From Rhodospirillaceae bacterium (lineage in GTDB: Bacteria > Pseudomonadota > Alphaproteobacteria > Rhodospirillales > Rhodospirillaceae), in contig JAFGWD010000118.1 of the NCBI GenBank assembly GCA_016937315.1, positions 1 through 5,253 of the forward strand: a stretch of DNA of 5,253 bases, read 5' to 3'. A program made the position numbers and the translations under genes. The notes beneath the pieces are model-generated. The model did not search any database. It saw nothing but the letters and a program-made list of their open reading frames with translations, and was not told the DNA's origin. Numbering within the stretch: position 1 is the first letter of the stretch; every line of letters begins with the position of its first letter. Shown here one piece after another: positions 4,809-5,253 of this stretch.

Positions 4809-5253
4809 TCATCTGCGGCACGACGGCGGCATCTTCACATCCATCTGCCACGCAGCTTCCCAACCGTCATCATGGGTCGCCAATGGTTCCAGCACAATCT
4901 GCACACAGCAATCGATTCCCATAGCCGCGACAAACCCGTGCGCGACGAACGGCGGAACCACTCTGTCCTTCCCACCAACGAAATGGATTTGCGGCAACGA
5001 GGCGAGGCGCGGCGCGACATCTATGGGGTTCAACGAGTCCGGCATTGCCGAAACGCGGTGATGCCGGTTGACCGCCTCGATGTCGAGATTGCCGGCAACG
5101 GTCCGCAGGGACAGAACGTCGGTTCGCCGTTCCGCCAATAGCGCAGCGACGGCGCCTCCCCCCGAATAGCCGACCAGCCGGACGCCTCGCCCGGGAAGCC
5201 GCACCATCACTTGGCTCAAGGCCTCGTTCATCGACGCCACCACCTCTTCGGCA
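4809..5253 (-). CDS. Alpha/beta-hydrolase fold protein, 5'-truncated
   Basis: The leftward frame is open to the right edge of the window and ends at TGA (4811-4809). The GTG at 5243 is probably internal, because the frame continues upstream (AEEV) to the boundary. About 147 residues are visible. Counting from GTG 5243, the nucleophile elbow is LVGYSGGG with Ser27 in GYSGG. The acid is Asp93 in VGGKDRVVP and the histidine is His124 in ATHDDGW, completing a Ser-Asp-His triad in the usual order and spacing. The N-terminal half with the oxyanion loop lies outside, and whether there is a signal peptide cannot be judged. It is a hydrolase or esterase of unknown substrate. It shares the terminator at 4730-4764 with the opposite strand. 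Confidence 0.8.
   Translation of the reverse strand, partial: AEEVVASMNEALSQVMVRLPGRGVRLVGYSGGGAVAALLAERRTDVLSLRTVAGNLDIEAVNRHHRVSAMPDSLNPIDVAPRLASLPQIHFVGGKDRVVPPFVAHGFVAAMGIDCCVQIVLEPLATHDDGWEAAWQMDVKMPPSCRR

Overview
The window is about 5.25 kb of bacterial chromosome, most likely from an alphaproteobacterium of the Rhodospirillales type. The evidence is an ELM1-like (DUF1022) gene, an anaerobic-type hemN and a hydroxypyruvate isomerase-like gene, a flanking base composition of roughly 58% GC (hand count of a few lines), and a tRNA-His that keeps the canonical G-1:C73 pair, which many other alphaproteobacteria have lost. The genus is not determined.

Left part (1-3089). A 5'-truncated ELM1-family gene runs rightward and converges on hemN (leftward), with the two stop codons overlapping by four bases. 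hemN encodes oxygen-independent coproporphyrinogen III dehydrogenase. It is divergent from hyi (TIM-barrel hydroxypyruvate/2-oxo-tetronate isomerase family) across a 113-base intergenic region. After hyi come a sigma70-like promoter and a complete tRNA-His(GUG) with encoded CCA.

Middle part (3042-4729). The last 48 bases of the tRNA-His gene, from the anticodon stem to CCA, are repeated exactly 1,640 bases downstream. The repeat is followed at once by a strong intrinsic terminator that looks like the tRNA's original one. The DNA between the copies is therefore best read as a very small integrated element with its attL in the functional tRNA gene and its attR as a 3' tRNA fragment. It is lower in GC (about 46% in a hand sample of its gene) and carries one substantial gene, an unrecognised 297-residue protein, plus a possible 20-codon hydrophobic ORF. 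No integrase, excisionase or replication gene is visible. Both ends carry the same two short motifs, ATCAAT-N3-TTATAG and GTGGCAAAC, in the same order going inward from the core. They look like recombinase arm-type sites, which suggests a non-autonomous element moved by an integrase supplied in trans, or an internally deleted remnant.

Right part (4730-5253). After the terminator, a leftward alpha/beta-hydrolase gene is cut by the window edge; the C-terminal half with the Ser-Asp-His triad is visible.

The most interesting object is the tRNA-His-bounded single-gene element, with its paired end motifs and unknown cargo protein.
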